Assembly (NCBI RefSeq): GCF_017744445.1
Contig: NZ_JAGIBH010000015.1
Location: forward strand, 58,030 to 122,029
Length of the DNA stretch: 64,000 bases
From: Caulobacter sp.
Lineage (GTDB): Bacteria; Pseudomonadota; Alphaproteobacteria; Caulobacterales; Caulobacteraceae
Direction of reading: 5' to 3'
Part shown: one piece after another, positions 22,782 through 31,378 of the stretch
Numbering within the stretch: the first letter of the stretch is position 1
How the letters are laid out: the number at the start of each line of letters is the position of its first letter
Made by a program: the position numbers and the translations under genes
The notes under the pieces: model-generated
The model's input: the letters and a program-made list of their open reading frames with translations, nothing else
Told to the model about the DNA's origin: nothing
Database searches by the model: none

Positions 22782-23867
22782 ATGAGCAAGCTGGCTGTCG
22801 TCGCCGCCGGGGGAACCGGCGGCCATATGTTCCCCGCCCAGGCGCTGGCTGAAGCGCTGAGCGCGCGCGGCTGGCGCGTCGTGCTGGCCACGGATGATCG
22901 CGGCGCGCTGTACGCCGACAAGTTCCCGGCCGAAGAACGCCTGGCCCTGTCCGCCGCCACGGCCAAGTCCAACGACCCGCTGGGCATGATCAAGGCTGGC
23001 TTCACGGTCATGCAGGGCGTCATGGAGGCCCGCGCGGCCTTCAAGCGCCTGGATCCGGCGGTGGTCGTGGGCTTCGGCGGCTATCCCGCCCTGCCGGCCC
23101 TGCTGGGCGCGCTCAGCCAGAAGCGCCCGACCGTGATCCACGAGCAGAACGCAGTCCTGGGCCGTGTGAACCGCTTCCTGGCGCCGCGCGTCAACGAGGT
23201 GGCCTGCGCCTTCCCGACGCTGCAGATGGCCAAGCCGGGCGTGAAGGCCCGCGCCCATGTCGTCGGCAACCCCGTGCGCCCGCCGGTGCGCGAGCTCTAC
23301 GACGTGCCCTACATCGCCCCGGAAGTGCAGCTGCGCGTTCTGGTCACCGGCGGCAGCCAGGGCGCTCGTCTGCTGTCGGAGCTGATCCCCGAGGCGGTGG
23401 CCAAGCTGCCCGAGGACGTCCGTTCGCGTCTGAAGGTGTTCCAGCAGGCCCGCGCCGAGAGCATGGAAGGCGCCCGCAAGACCTATCGCAACGCCATGGT
23501 CGACTGCGAGGTCGCGCCGTTCTTCCGCGACATGGCCGGCTATCTGCGCCAGGCCCACCTGGTGGTCGGCCGCTCGGGCGCCTCGACCTGCACCGAGCTG
23601 GCCGTGGCCGGCCGACCGTCCATCTTGGTGCCGCTGAAGATCGCCGCCGACGACCACCAGCGCTTCAACGCCAAGCTCCTGGAAGAGGCGGGCGGCGCGG
23701 CCGTGTGCCTGGAGGATGAGCTGACCGTCGACGCCATGGCGGGGGCCCTGAACGCCCTGCTCAAGAACCCCGAACGCCTGGCGAAGATGGCAGCAGGCGC
23801 AAGGTCGGTGGCGACGCCGGACGCGGCCGAGAAGCTGGCGGATTTGGTGGAGCGGACGGCGGGGTAG
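22782..23867 (+). CDS. murG: UDP-GlcNAc:lipid I N-acetylglucosaminyltransferase
   Basis: A 361-aa GT-B (GT28) enzyme at the inner face of the membrane that makes lipid II. The N-terminal G-loop AAGGTGGHMFPAQALAE, the second loop VVGFGGYPALPAL, HEQNAVLGRVNRFLA, and the donor-site motif GGSQGARLLSE with later SGASTCTELAVAGRPSILVP are all as expected. The dcw cluster is interrupted immediately after its stop by a toxin-antitoxin pair. Confidence 0.97.
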   Translation: MSKLAVVAAGGTGGHMFPAQALAEALSARGWRVVLATDDRGALYADKFPAEERLALSAATAKSNDPLGMIKAGFTVMQGVMEARAAFKRLDPAVVVGFGGYPALPALLGALSQKRPTVIHEQNAVLGRVNRFLAPRVNEVACAFPTLQMAKPGVKARAHVVGNPVRPPVRELYDVPYIAPEVQLRVLVTGGSQGARLLSELIPEAVAKLPEDVRSRLKVFQQARAESMEGARKTYRNAMVDCEVAPFFRDMAGYLRQAHLVVGRSGASTCTELAVAGRPSILVPLKIAADDHQRFNAKLLEEAGGAAVCLEDELTVDAMAGALNALLKNPERLAKMAAGARSVATPDAAEKLADLVERTAG

Positions 23868-23883
23868 GGTGATTTGCCTGCCA

Positions 23884-23909
23884 TCTACAGAAACTATATA
23901 TTCTGTAGA
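23884..23909. promoter_or_regulatory. Operator-like palindrome of the RHH/PIN module
   Basis: TCTACAGAA (23884-23892) and TTCTGTAGA (23901-23909) are perfect inverted arms around ACTATATA. The AT-rich core could supply the -10 box. The site ends 13 bases before the antitoxin start, the usual place for autorepression by an antitoxin or toxin-antitoxin complex. Confidence 0.7.
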
Positions 23910-23922
23910 ACTGGAGGCCGAC

Positions 23923-24270
23923 ATGCCCAGCCGTTCCACGCACCTTGACGAAACGACCGACACGCTGATCGCGAAAACCGCGAAGCTGGAGGACCGCAAC
24001 CCGTCTCAGATCATGGCGGCGGCGGTGCGATGGTATCTGCACCTGACGCCCGGCGCGCGAGACGCCATGCGCCGGATCGAGGCCACTGGCGGAGCGGCGG
24101 TCGAAGAGGCCAGTTGGGCCTTGAGCCGGGCTCTACTCGAGCGGGAATACGAGACCCTGGTGCGTCAGGGCGCGGGATCCTTGAAAACGGACCTGACCGC
24201 CGAAGCCACCGAGGATGACATCATGGCGGAAGCGGTGCGGATGACCCGGCGGCCGGCGCGTGCCGGTTAG
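23923..24270 (+). CDS. Putative antitoxin, ribbon-helix-helix type
   Basis: A 115-aa protein. The first ~45 residues (STHLDETTDTLIAKTAKLEDR, then PSQIMAAAVRWYLHL) have the strand-helix-helix spacing of a CopG-like DNA-binding domain, and the rest is an acidic helical region that could wrap a toxin. The ATG at 23923 has CTGGAGG just upstream. The downstream PIN gene overlaps by 11 bases, a typical toxin-antitoxin layout. Exact antitoxin family not identified. Confidence 0.7.
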   Translation: MPSRSTHLDETTDTLIAKTAKLEDRNPSQIMAAAVRWYLHLTPGARDAMRRIEATGGAAVEEASWALSRALLEREYETLVRQGAGSLKTDLTAEATEDDIMAEAVRMTRRPARAG

Positions 24271-24787
24271 GCTCTGCCTCGACCTCAATGTCTGGCTGGG
24301 CGCGATCCTGTCGGAACGCACTGGCGCCTCGACCTCGGCGCAGATGCTCGTCGAGGCGGTTCGGTCCGGCGTCAGCCCGCGTGGGCCAGTCGCGCTCGTC
24401 ATCTCCTGGGGGATGCTGAACCGGCTCCGCGACGTCCTGGATCGGTTCGGGTTTGGACGGGCCGAGGCGGATCGGCTGATTGAGGTCCTGGCGACCATCG
24501 CGCGCGACGGGCCGTCCCTGACTCTCGGTGGCGTGGGTGTTTTGCCGCTCAAGGACGAAGAGGATCGTCACGTGCTCGAGACGGCCAAGGCCGGCGACGC
24601 CGACATGTTGGTGACCCAGAACCTGAGGGACTTCACCGGCCCGGACGTGCGGGTTTTGATCCCCGACCACTATCACGGCGTCGAGCTGGCGGATGGCAAA
24701 TTGTTGATCGCCCATACCTATGACGGCGCGGCCTGGCTCCGCGGCGAGCCATTGCCCGCCGAGGTCGCGGCGTTCCTGAAAGGCTAG
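24260..24787 (+). CDS. PIN-domain toxin (putative ribonuclease)
   Basis: A 175-aa protein starting at a GTG inside the antitoxin gene. It begins with the PIN pattern CLDLNVWLGAIL (D8) and later has the acidic KDEEDRHVLETAKAGDADMLVTQNLRDF block, matching the conserved acidic residues of PIN nucleases that cleave RNA. Its closest style is the COG2402/PIN_3 group. The rare placement between murG and murC means toxin and cell-wall genes share a neighbourhood, though opposite-strand DNA separates it from murC. Confidence 0.8.
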   Translation: MPVRLCLDLNVWLGAILSERTGASTSAQMLVEAVRSGVSPRGPVALVISWGMLNRLRDVLDRFGFGRAEADRLIEVLATIARDGPSLTLGGVGVLPLKDEEDRHVLETAKAGDADMLVTQNLRDFTGPDVRVLIPDHYHGVELADGKLLIAHTYDGAAWLRGEPLPAEVAAFLKG

Positions 24788-24791
24788 ACCG

Positions 24792-25289
24792 TCACGGCTC
24801 CGCGCCCGTCTCGATCAGCGGGCGGCCGATCCTGACGGCGTCCTCGACGCTGGCCGCTACCGGAACCTTGGCGAACGGCCGCCAGCCGTCGCAGACCACC
24901 TTGGCCACCCCCTCGTCGGCGCTGCCCGCCGGCAGGGGCGCGGCCGGGCGCAGGTCGCCGGTCACCGGCCCCTCACGCCCACCGGCGCGGATGCTGCCGA
25001 AGCCGGCGTGGGCGATGGTGCGGGCGTTGCAGTCGATGACTTCGTGACGCCAGCCGCCCCAGAACTCCTCGGCGCCGGCCTTGAAGCCGCCTTCGGTCAC
25101 CTGGAGCACGCGCAGGCGAGTGGTGCGGCCCTGCCACCGGACGCTGCCCATGTCCACGAACACGGCGAAGCGGCCGACGTCGGCCAGGCGCAGTTCAAGC
25201 TGGGCCTGAGCCGCTGCCGGCGTCGCGCACAGCAAGACAGCCAGGAGGGCGTTTCCCGCCGCGCGGAATTGGTCTAATCGGCTTTTCAT
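24792..25289 (-). CDS. Secreted hypothetical protein
   Basis: A 165-aa protein with a clear Sec signal peptide (ALLAVLLCATPAAAQAQ, cleavage expected near residue 27). The mature part has WRHEVIDCNARTIAH and a later VVCDGW, giving two cysteines that could form a disulfide. This surface-antigen-like arrangement (strand-rich, ending with a conserved C..G-W pattern) is frequent in caulobacterial hypothetical proteins. Its ATG overlaps the murC ATG by two bases on the opposite strand, so the two genes share the same CATG. Confidence 0.65.
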   Translation of the reverse strand: MKSRLDQFRAAGNALLAVLLCATPAAAQAQLELRLADVGRFAVFVDMGSVRWQGRTTRLRVLQVTEGGFKAGAEEFWGGWRHEVIDCNARTIAHAGFGSIRAGGREGPVTGDLRPAAPLPAGSADEGVAKVVCDGWRPFAKVPVAASVEDAVRIGRPLIETGAEP

Positions 25290-26706
25290 GATCCAGCGTC
25301 GACGCCCCGTCCCCTTCGAACTCGGCCCCGTGCACTTCATCGGCATCGGCGGCATAGGCATGTCCGGCATCGCCGAGATCATGCTGCGTATCGGCTACAC
25401 CGTTCAGGGTAGCGACGCCAAGGCCAGCGCCAATACCGAGCGGCTGGAGAAGCTGGGCGCGCGCATCTTCATCGGCCAGGACGCGGCTAATGTCGAAGGC
25501 GCGTCGGCGATCGTCTATTCGACCGCCATCAAGGCCGACAATGTCGAGATGGCCGCCGGCCGCGACAAGCGCCTGCCGCTGGTGCGCCGCGCCGAGATGC
25601 TGGCCGAGCTCATGCGCCTGCAGTTCTCGGTCGCCGTGGGCGGCACGCACGGCAAGACCACCACGACCTCGATGGTCGCGGCCCTGCTGGACGCCGGCGA
25701 CCTGGACCCGACCGTGGTCAATGGCGGCATCATCAACGCCTATGGCACCAACGCCAAGGTCGGCGAGGGCGACTGGATCGTCGTCGAGGCCGACGAGAGC
25801 GACGGCTCGTTCCTGAAGCTGAAGTCCACCGTGGCCATCGTCACCAATATCGACGCCGAGCACCTGGATCACTGGGGCGACTTCGACGCGGTGAAGAAGG
25901 GCTTTCAGGACTTCATCCAGAACATCCCGTTCTACGGCTTCGCCGCCGTCTGCACCGACCATCCGGAAGTGCAGGCCCTGACCTCGCGGATCGAGAACCG
26001 CCGCCTGGTGACCTACGGGACCAATCCGCAGGCCGAGGTTCGGGTATCGAACATCGAGATGGGCCCGGAAGGCGCCAAGTTCGACATCGTGGTGTCGCCG
26101 CGTGACGGCGAGGTTGTGCGCTACGACGGCCTGAAGATGCCGATGGCCGGCCACCACAACGTGCTGAACGCCACCGCCGCCGTGGCCGTGGCCCGCGAGC
26201 TGGGCATCGACGCCGCCGCCATCGTCAAGGGCCTGGCCGGCTTTGGCGGGGTCAAGCGCCGCTTCACCACCACGGGCGTGGCCAACGGCATCCGCGTGGT
26301 CGACGACTACGGCCACCACCCGGTCGAGATCGCCGCCGTTCTGAAGGCCGCCCGCGCGGTGACGCAAGGCAAGGTCATCGCCGTGGTCCAGCCGCACCGC
26401 TACACGCGCCTGCGCGACCTGATGACCGAGTTCTCGAGCTGCTTCAACGACGCCGACACGGTGATCGTCGCCGACGTCTACACGGCCGGCGAGCAGCCGA
26501 TCGAAGGCGTCGACCGCGACCACCTGGTCGAGGGCCTCAAGAAGTTCGGCCACCGCCGCGCCCTCCCGCTGGAGAGCCCCGCGGCCCTGCCGGCCCTGAT
26601 CGCGGCCGAGGCTGCCAGCGGCGACCTGGTCGTGCTGCTGGGCGCGGGCGACATCACGTCGTGGTCGTATGCTCTGCCGGGTCAGCTGGAAGCGCTGGCG
26701 AAATGA
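25288..26706 (+). CDS. murC: UDP-N-acetylmuramate:L-alanine ligase
   Basis: This 472-aa Mur ligase adds the first stem residue. It shows the N-terminal GIGGIGMSGIAEIM Rossmann loop, P-loop GTHGKTTTT (about residues 119-127), EADESDGSFL, and the NxxNATAA and DDYGHHPVEI motifs. The start is unusual: ATG 25288 overlaps the start codon of the divergent secreted-protein gene, so the promoter must lie within that neighbour's coding sequence or in the toxin region. It overlaps murB by four bases. Confidence 0.96.
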   Translation: MIQRRRPVPFELGPVHFIGIGGIGMSGIAEIMLRIGYTVQGSDAKASANTERLEKLGARIFIGQDAANVEGASAIVYSTAIKADNVEMAAGRDKRLPLVRRAEMLAELMRLQFSVAVGGTHGKTTTTSMVAALLDAGDLDPTVVNGGIINAYGTNAKVGEGDWIVVEADESDGSFLKLKSTVAIVTNIDAEHLDHWGDFDAVKKGFQDFIQNIPFYGFAAVCTDHPEVQALTSRIENRRLVTYGTNPQAEVRVSNIEMGPEGAKFDIVVSPRDGEVVRYDGLKMPMAGHHNVLNATAAVAVARELGIDAAAIVKGLAGFGGVKRRFTTTGVANGIRVVDDYGHHPVEIAAVLKAARAVTQGKVIAVVQPHRYTRLRDLMTEFSSCFNDADTVIVADVYTAGEQPIEGVDRDHLVEGLKKFGHRRALPLESPAALPALIAAEAASGDLVVLLGAGDITSWSYALPGQLEALAK

Positions 26707-27608
26707 GCTGGAAGACCTCGCTCCCCGCCGTCCGGGGCAAGCTGCTGATCGACGAGGCCCTGGCCCCGTTCACCTGGTTCCGCGTCGGCGGTCCGGCCGA
26801 CGTGGTGTTCCTGCCGGCCGACGAGCAGGACCTGTCCGACTTCTTGAAGGCCCTGGATCCGGCCGTGCCGGTGCTGGCTATCGGCGTGGGTTCCAACCTC
26901 CTGGTCCGCGACGGTGGCGTCGAGGGCGTGATCATTCGCCTGGGCAAGGGCTTCAACACCGTCGAGGCCCTGGGCGACAATCGCATCAAGGCCGGCAGCG
27001 CCGTGCCCGACGCCATCCTGGCCCGCAAGGCGGCCGAGGCCGGCATCGCCGGGCTGGAATTCTATGCCGGCATCCCCGGCACGATCGGCGGCGCGGTGAT
27101 CATGAACGCCGGTTGCTACGGCTCCGAGACCGTCAATGTCGTGAAGTCCGTCCGGGTGATGGACCGCGCCGGCCAGGTGCGTGAGCTGTCGGTCGAAGAC
27201 CTGCACTACACCTATCGCCACAGCGCGCTGCAGGATGGCGACACCGTGTTCGTGCTGGACGCCATCTTCGAAGGGACCGCCGACGAACCCGAGGCGATCA
27301 AGGCCCGCATGGCCGAGATCACGTCGCGTCGCGAAACCACCCAGCCGATCCGCGAAAAGACCGGCGGCTCGACCTTCAAGAACCCGCCGGGCCACTCGTC
27401 GTGGAAGCTGGTCGACGAGGCCGGCTGGCGCGGCAAGCCGTTCGGCGGGGCGATGTTCTCACCCCTGCACAGCAACTTCCTGATCAATACCGGCGAGGCG
27501 ACCGCCGCCGACCTGGAAGGCCTGGGCGAGGCCGTGCGCGCCGACGTGCTTGAAAAGACTGGCGTGCAGCTGGACTGGGAGATCAAGCGGATCGGGCGGT
27601 CGGTCTAG
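26703..27608 (+). CDS. murB: UDP-N-acetylenolpyruvoylglucosamine reductase
   Basis: A 301-aa FAD enzyme that reduces UDP-GlcNAc-enolpyruvate to UDP-MurNAc using NADPH. The FAD-binding region includes FTWFRVGGPADVVFLP and VGSNLLVRDGGVEGVI, then GIPGTIGGAVIMNAGCYG, and the catalytic serine lies in EKTGGSTFKNP. The length fits the short type II (no extra C-terminal domain insertion). The ATG at 26703 overlaps the murC stop; a longer frame upstream lies within murC. Confidence 0.96.
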   Translation: MSWKTSLPAVRGKLLIDEALAPFTWFRVGGPADVVFLPADEQDLSDFLKALDPAVPVLAIGVGSNLLVRDGGVEGVIIRLGKGFNTVEALGDNRIKAGSAVPDAILARKAAEAGIAGLEFYAGIPGTIGGAVIMNAGCYGSETVNVVKSVRVMDRAGQVRELSVEDLHYTYRHSALQDGDTVFVLDAIFEGTADEPEAIKARMAEITSRRETTQPIREKTGGSTFKNPPGHSSWKLVDEAGWRGKPFGGAMFSPLHSNFLINTGEATAADLEGLGEAVRADVLEKTGVQLDWEIKRIGRSV

Positions 27609-27615
27609 GCGTCAA

Positions 27616-27736
27616 GATGCTCCCCCGCGATGCGGGGGAGCTGTCGCGGAGCGACTGAGGGGGCTAGCTCGGCCTAGTCAGCATGAGCCCCCTCCGGCCC
27701 TCTGGGCCACCTCCCCCGCATCGCGGGGGAGGATCT
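27616..27736. repeat. Type D palindromic repeat, ~120 bp
   Basis: Nested inverted structure: CTCCCCCGCGATGCGGGGGAG at the left, CCTCCCCCGCATCGCGGGGGAGG at the right, and GAGGGGGCTAGCTCGGCCTA in the middle. A near-identical copy occurs at 63742-63861 in reverse orientation. It lies between murB and the peptidase gene. Confidence 0.92.
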
Positions 27737-27837
27737 TTAGGCAGCGACCGCTCGTCGTGACAGTTCAGCGTTATGCTGACTCCCCATGTCAGGAACCGGT
27801 GCTATGACTCCCCCGCCATTGGGGAGAATCCTTGCTC

Positions 27838-29292
27838 ATGTACCGTCGTCTTCTGGTCGCCACCGCGGCGCTGACCCTCGTTTCGGGCGTCGCCCATGCT
27901 CAAACCGCCGCCAAGAAGGGCGCTAAGGCGCAGCCGGCCGCCGAGGCTCCGGCCAACCCCGTCGCCACCGCCGAAGCCCTGCGCGACAAGGCCCTGCTGG
28001 ACCGTCTGGCTTGGGACATCACCGAGGACCTGACCACCAATATCGGCCCGCGCCTGGTCGGCTCGCCGGCCATGGAGCGCGCCAAGGACTGGGGCGTGGC
28101 CAAGTTCAAGGCCCTGGGCTTCACCGACGTGAAGGTCGAGCAGTTCGCCAAGCCGTCGTGGACGCGCGGTGAAGAGAGCGCCGAACTGGTCGGTCCCTAT
28201 CCGATGAAGCTGGGCATCGTCGGCCTGGGCCGCACCGTGCCGACCCCGGCCGAGGGCATCGAGGCCGACGTCGCCCTGTTCCGCACCTATGCCGAGATGA
28301 TGGCGGCCCCCGAGGGCGCGCTGAAGGGCAAGATCGCCGTCATCACCCAGCCGATGGTCAAGGCCCAAGACGGCTCCGGCTATGGCATCGCCGGCATCTC
28401 GCGTCGCTCGGGTCCGGTGGAAGCCGCCAAGCGCGGCGCCGTGGCGCTGCTGATCCGCTCGATCTCGACCTCGGACTCGACCGTGCCGCACACTGGCGTC
28501 ACCGCCTTTGGCGACGGCGTCGCCTCGATCCCGTCGGCCGCCATGGGCGTGCCGGAAGCCGAGCAACTGGAGCGCCTGGCCAAGGAAGGCAAGCCGCTGC
28601 GCATCAAGCTGAAGCTGGCCTCGACCACGGACGCCAACGACGTGGCCTGGAACATATCGGGCGAGATCAAGGGTTCGGAGAAGCCGGACGAAGTCATCGT
28701 CATCGGCGGCCACCTGGACAGCTGGGACGTCGGCACCGGCGCCCTGGACGACGCCACCGGCGTGGCCATCACCACGGCCGCCGCCAAGCTGATCGGCGAC
28801 CTGCCCAAGCACCCCAAGCGCACCATCCGCGTCGTGATGTTCGGCTCGGAGGAGAGCGGCGGTTCGTCGGAAGCCTATATCGCCGCCCACAAGGACGAGG
28901 TCGCCAAGATCGTCCTGGCCGGTGAAAGCGACACCGGCGCCGATCGCATCTACTCGCTGAAGCTGCCGGCCGGCGCGGCGGCCCATCCGTTCGCGACGAC
29001 GGCCGCCAATGTCCTGGCCCCGCTGAAGATCTACGTGAACCGCGCGCCCGCCAGCCACGGCGGCGCCGACATCGAGGGCCTGGAAGAGGCCGGCGTGCCG
29101 TCGATCGAGCTGGAGCAGGACGCCACCCGCTACTTCGACTACCACCACACCGCCGACGACACCCTGAACAAGGTGCGCCCCGACGAGCTGGCGCAGAACG
29201 TCGCCGCCTGGGCCAGCCTGATCTACCTGGTGGCCGAGACGGGCATCGACTTCCGCGTGATCAAGGCGGCGGGCGGTCCGGCTTCGCACTAA
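27838..29292 (+). CDS. M28-family zinc aminopeptidase, exported
   Basis: About 484 aa with a Sec signal peptide (LLVATAALTLVSGVAHAQT). Residues from ~135 hold a protease-associated-like insert, and the M28 metal site follows: HLDSWDVGTGALDDATG (H and bridging D), EESGGSSEAY (catalytic E pair), ESDTGAD and the terminal HHTADDT histidine. M28 enzymes trim N-terminal residues from peptides in the periplasm. GGGGAGA precedes the ATG at 27838. It sits between murB and ddl but has no direct part in division, so it is probably a passenger. Type D/E repeats flank it on both sides. Confidence 0.88.
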   Translation: MYRRLLVATAALTLVSGVAHAQTAAKKGAKAQPAAEAPANPVATAEALRDKALLDRLAWDITEDLTTNIGPRLVGSPAMERAKDWGVAKFKALGFTDVKVEQFAKPSWTRGEESAELVGPYPMKLGIVGLGRTVPTPAEGIEADVALFRTYAEMMAAPEGALKGKIAVITQPMVKAQDGSGYGIAGISRRSGPVEAAKRGAVALLIRSISTSDSTVPHTGVTAFGDGVASIPSAAMGVPEAEQLERLAKEGKPLRIKLKLASTTDANDVAWNISGEIKGSEKPDEVIVIGGHLDSWDVGTGALDDATGVAITTAAAKLIGDLPKHPKRTIRVVMFGSEESGGSSEAYIAAHKDEVAKIVLAGESDTGADRIYSLKLPAGAAAHPFATTAANVLAPLKIYVNRAPASHGGADIEGLEEAGVPSIELEQDATRYFDYHHTADDTLNKVRPDELAQNVAAWASLIYLVAETGIDFRVIKAAGGPASH

Positions 29293-29300
29293 GCGCTACA

Positions 29301-29420
29301 GCGCCCCCTCCGGCCCTTCGGGCCACCTCCCCCGTTGCACGGGTGAGGAGGATCTTCTCCTCCCTCGCGTAAGCGGGGGAGGTGGATCGGTGCCGATAGG
29401 CGACGAGACGGAGGGGGCGC
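29301..29420. repeat. Type D-like palindromic repeat, 120 bp
   Basis: Outer ends GCGCCCCCTCCG and CGGAGGGGGCGC are inverted (29301-29312 and 29409-29420), and inner arms around GGCCACCTCCCCCG and CGGGGGAGGTGG are also inverted. It is related to the repeats at 27616 and 63742 in its CCCCCTCCGGCCC and CCTCCCCCG words but diverges elsewhere. Confidence 0.85.
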
Positions 29421-29502
29421 AATACCGCGTCTAGCTGTTGGCAGGCGCGCCGAGGCTGACTAGGAGTGGCTCAACGTCGCAGCTCCCAAGAGTTCAGCCC
29501 TT

Positions 29503-30474
29503 ATGACCACCCAACCCCAAAGCGCCCCGTTGGCTGGCCGCCACATCGCCGTCCTGCTCGGCGGCCCTTCGTCGGAACGCAAGGTCAGCCTGGTGTCGGG
29601 CGCCGAATGCGCCGATGCGCTGGAGCGGCTGGGGGCCAAGGTCTCGCGCATCGACCCGGGCAAGGACATCGCCCAGGTCCTGACGGCGACCAAGCCGGAC
29701 CTGGTGTTCAACGCCCTGCATGGCGAATGGGGCGAGGACGGCTGCGTCCAGGGCGTGCTGGAAACCCTCAAGCTGCCCTACACCCACTCGGGCGTCCTGC
29801 CGTCGGCGCTGGCCATGGACAAGGCCAAGGCCAAGGCCGTTCTGGCGGCTGCCGGGGTGATCGTTCCGGGCGGCGGTCTCTACAACCGACACGATGTCGC
29901 GCGCGACCATGTGTTGCAGCCCCCCTATGTCGTTAAACCTAACGCTGAGGGTTCGTCCGTCGGGGTGTTCATCATCAAGGAAGGCGCGAACCGTCCTCCG
30001 GTTGAAATTGCCTCGCCCGACTGGACTTTCGGTGAAGAAGTTATGGTTGAGCCCTACGTCCAAGGGTTGGAATTGGCCGTGGCGGTGCTGGGTGAGTCAA
30101 ATGGTCCCAGGGCGCTGGCGGTAACGGATATCCGTGCATCCACAGGTTTCTACGACTACGAAGCCAAGTACTCCGAGGGCGGATCGATCCACGTCCTACC
30201 GGCCCCAATCCCTGATGGCGTAAGGGATCGGGCGATGCGGATGGCCGAACTGGCGCACTCGGCTCTTGGTTGCCAAGGAGTGACCCGGTCGGACTTCCGT
30301 TATGACGACATTAACGACCTTCTGGTCCTTCTAGAGGTCAACACGCAGCCCGGCATGACACCGACCTCGCTCGCTCCGGAGCAGGCCGCACACGTCGGGA
30401 TCCCGTTTGACCAGTTAGTTTTGTGGATCGTGGAGGACGCTTATGCCCGCTGTAGTGCGGGGGGGACCGCCTAA
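29503..30474 (+). CDS. ddl: D-alanine--D-alanine ligase
   Basis: A 323-aa ATP-grasp enzyme making the D-Ala-D-Ala used by MurF. It has HIAVLLGGPSSERKVSL at the N-terminus, HGEWGEDGCVQGVLE, VVKPNAEGSSVGVF, and the metal and substrate motif EVNTQPGMTPTSLAPEQA. The first ~130 codons have the G/C-ending third positions of the neighbours. From about 29930 to the end, codons such as GTT, AAA, CCT, GGT and TCA become frequent, which suggests either a recombined 3' half or sequence constrained by the ftsQA promoter within it. It overlaps ftsQ by 32 bases. Confidence 0.95.
   Translation: MTTQPQSAPLAGRHIAVLLGGPSSERKVSLVSGAECADALERLGAKVSRIDPGKDIAQVLTATKPDLVFNALHGEWGEDGCVQGVLETLKLPYTHSGVLPSALAMDKAKAKAVLAAAGVIVPGGGLYNRHDVARDHVLQPPYVVKPNAEGSSVGVFIIKEGANRPPVEIASPDWTFGEEVMVEPYVQGLELAVAVLGESNGPRALAVTDIRASTGFYDYEAKYSEGGSIHVLPAPIPDGVRDRAMRMAELAHSALGCQGVTRSDFRYDDINDLLVLLEVNTQPGMTPTSLAPEQAAHVGIPFDQLVLWIVEDAYARCSAGGTA
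30300..30315 (+). promoter_or_regulatory. CtrA-like box inside ddl, upstream of ftsQ
   Basis: TTAT-GACGACA-TTAAC matches the CtrA consensus TTAA-N7-TTAAC with one change. It lies ~130 bases before the ftsQ start. In C. crescentus, CtrA is known to activate ftsQA transcription, so this is a reasonable candidate for the same control here. The match alone is not proof of binding. Confidence 0.55.
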
Positions 30475-31351
30475 GCCTAGGCGACCCCGGGCCGAAGCGC
30501 CCGTAAGTCCGAGCAAAGGTAAGCCGGCGCCCCGGGGGGCGCAGCCGGCCGCCAAGTTGCACGCCGCCAAGGGCGTGGGTCTGTCGCCCACGGTCGCCCT
30601 GACGGTTGCAGGCGCGGCCTTGGGTCTCGGTCTTGTGGTGATGCTGGCGACCGGCCATCGGGCCGAGCGCATCGGCATGTCCATGGTCCACGGTGTCGAC
30701 AACAGTTTCGCCTCGGCCGGCTTCAAGCTGAAGACGGTGCATATCCGGGGCGCGTCCTCGACCGCCCAGGCCGACATCCTGGCGGCCTCGGGCCTCTATC
30801 TGAACCAGCCGACGCTGGGGATGGACCTGAACGACGTCCGCACCAAGGTGCAGGGCGTGGGCTGGGTCAAGGACGCGAAAGTCGTGCGCATGCTGCCCGA
30901 CACCGTGCTGATCGCGGTGGAAGAGCGGCCGGCGCTGGCGGTCTGGCAAAACCAGGGCCGCATGAAGGTAATCGACGGCGAAGGCCGCGTGATCACCGAG
31001 GCCGATCCGGCCCGCTTCCCCCAGCTGCCGCTGGTGGTGGGGCAGGGGGCGGACCAGGCCGCGGGGCTGATCCTGCCGGCCGTCGCGTCTCGACCGCGTC
31101 TGCGCGACCGACTGGAAGCGCTGGTGCGGGTGGATGACCGTCGTTGGGATCTTCGACTGAAGGACGGCTCGCTGATCCAGCTGCCGGCCATTGACGAAGA
31201 ATCCGCGCTGATTCAATTGGATCAGCTCGACCAACGGCAGCGAATCCTGGACATGGGTTTCGCGCGGATCGATCTGCGCGACCCCGAAATGGTGGCTGTT
31301 CGACCCCGCGACGCGGCGCTGCCTGGGCAGCCCGCCGCTGGCGGCGCGTAG
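30443..31351 (+). CDS. ftsQ: Cell division protein FtsQ
   Basis: A 302-aa bitopic divisome protein. A basic cytoplasmic region of ~45 residues rich in P, K and R precedes one membrane helix (VALTVAGAALGLGLVVMLATG). The periplasmic part contains the POTRA domain (FKLKTVHIRGASSTAQADIL to the strand VRMLPDTVLIAVEERPALAVW). It recruits FtsB/FtsL to the septum. It overlaps the ddl end by 32 bases, a sign of coupling. Confidence 0.93.
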   Translation: MPAVVRGGPPKPRRPRAEAPVSPSKGKPAPRGAQPAAKLHAAKGVGLSPTVALTVAGAALGLGLVVMLATGHRAERIGMSMVHGVDNSFASAGFKLKTVHIRGASSTAQADILAASGLYLNQPTLGMDLNDVRTKVQGVGWVKDAKVVRMLPDTVLIAVEERPALAVWQNQGRMKVIDGEGRVITEADPARFPQLPLVVGQGADQAAGLILPAVASRPRLRDRLEALVRVDDRRWDLRLKDGSLIQLPAIDEESALIQLDQLDQRQRILDMGFARIDLRDPEMVAVRPRDAALPGQPAAGGA

Positions 31352-31378
31352 ACGTAGTGTGCTGAGGTGACGATAGCG

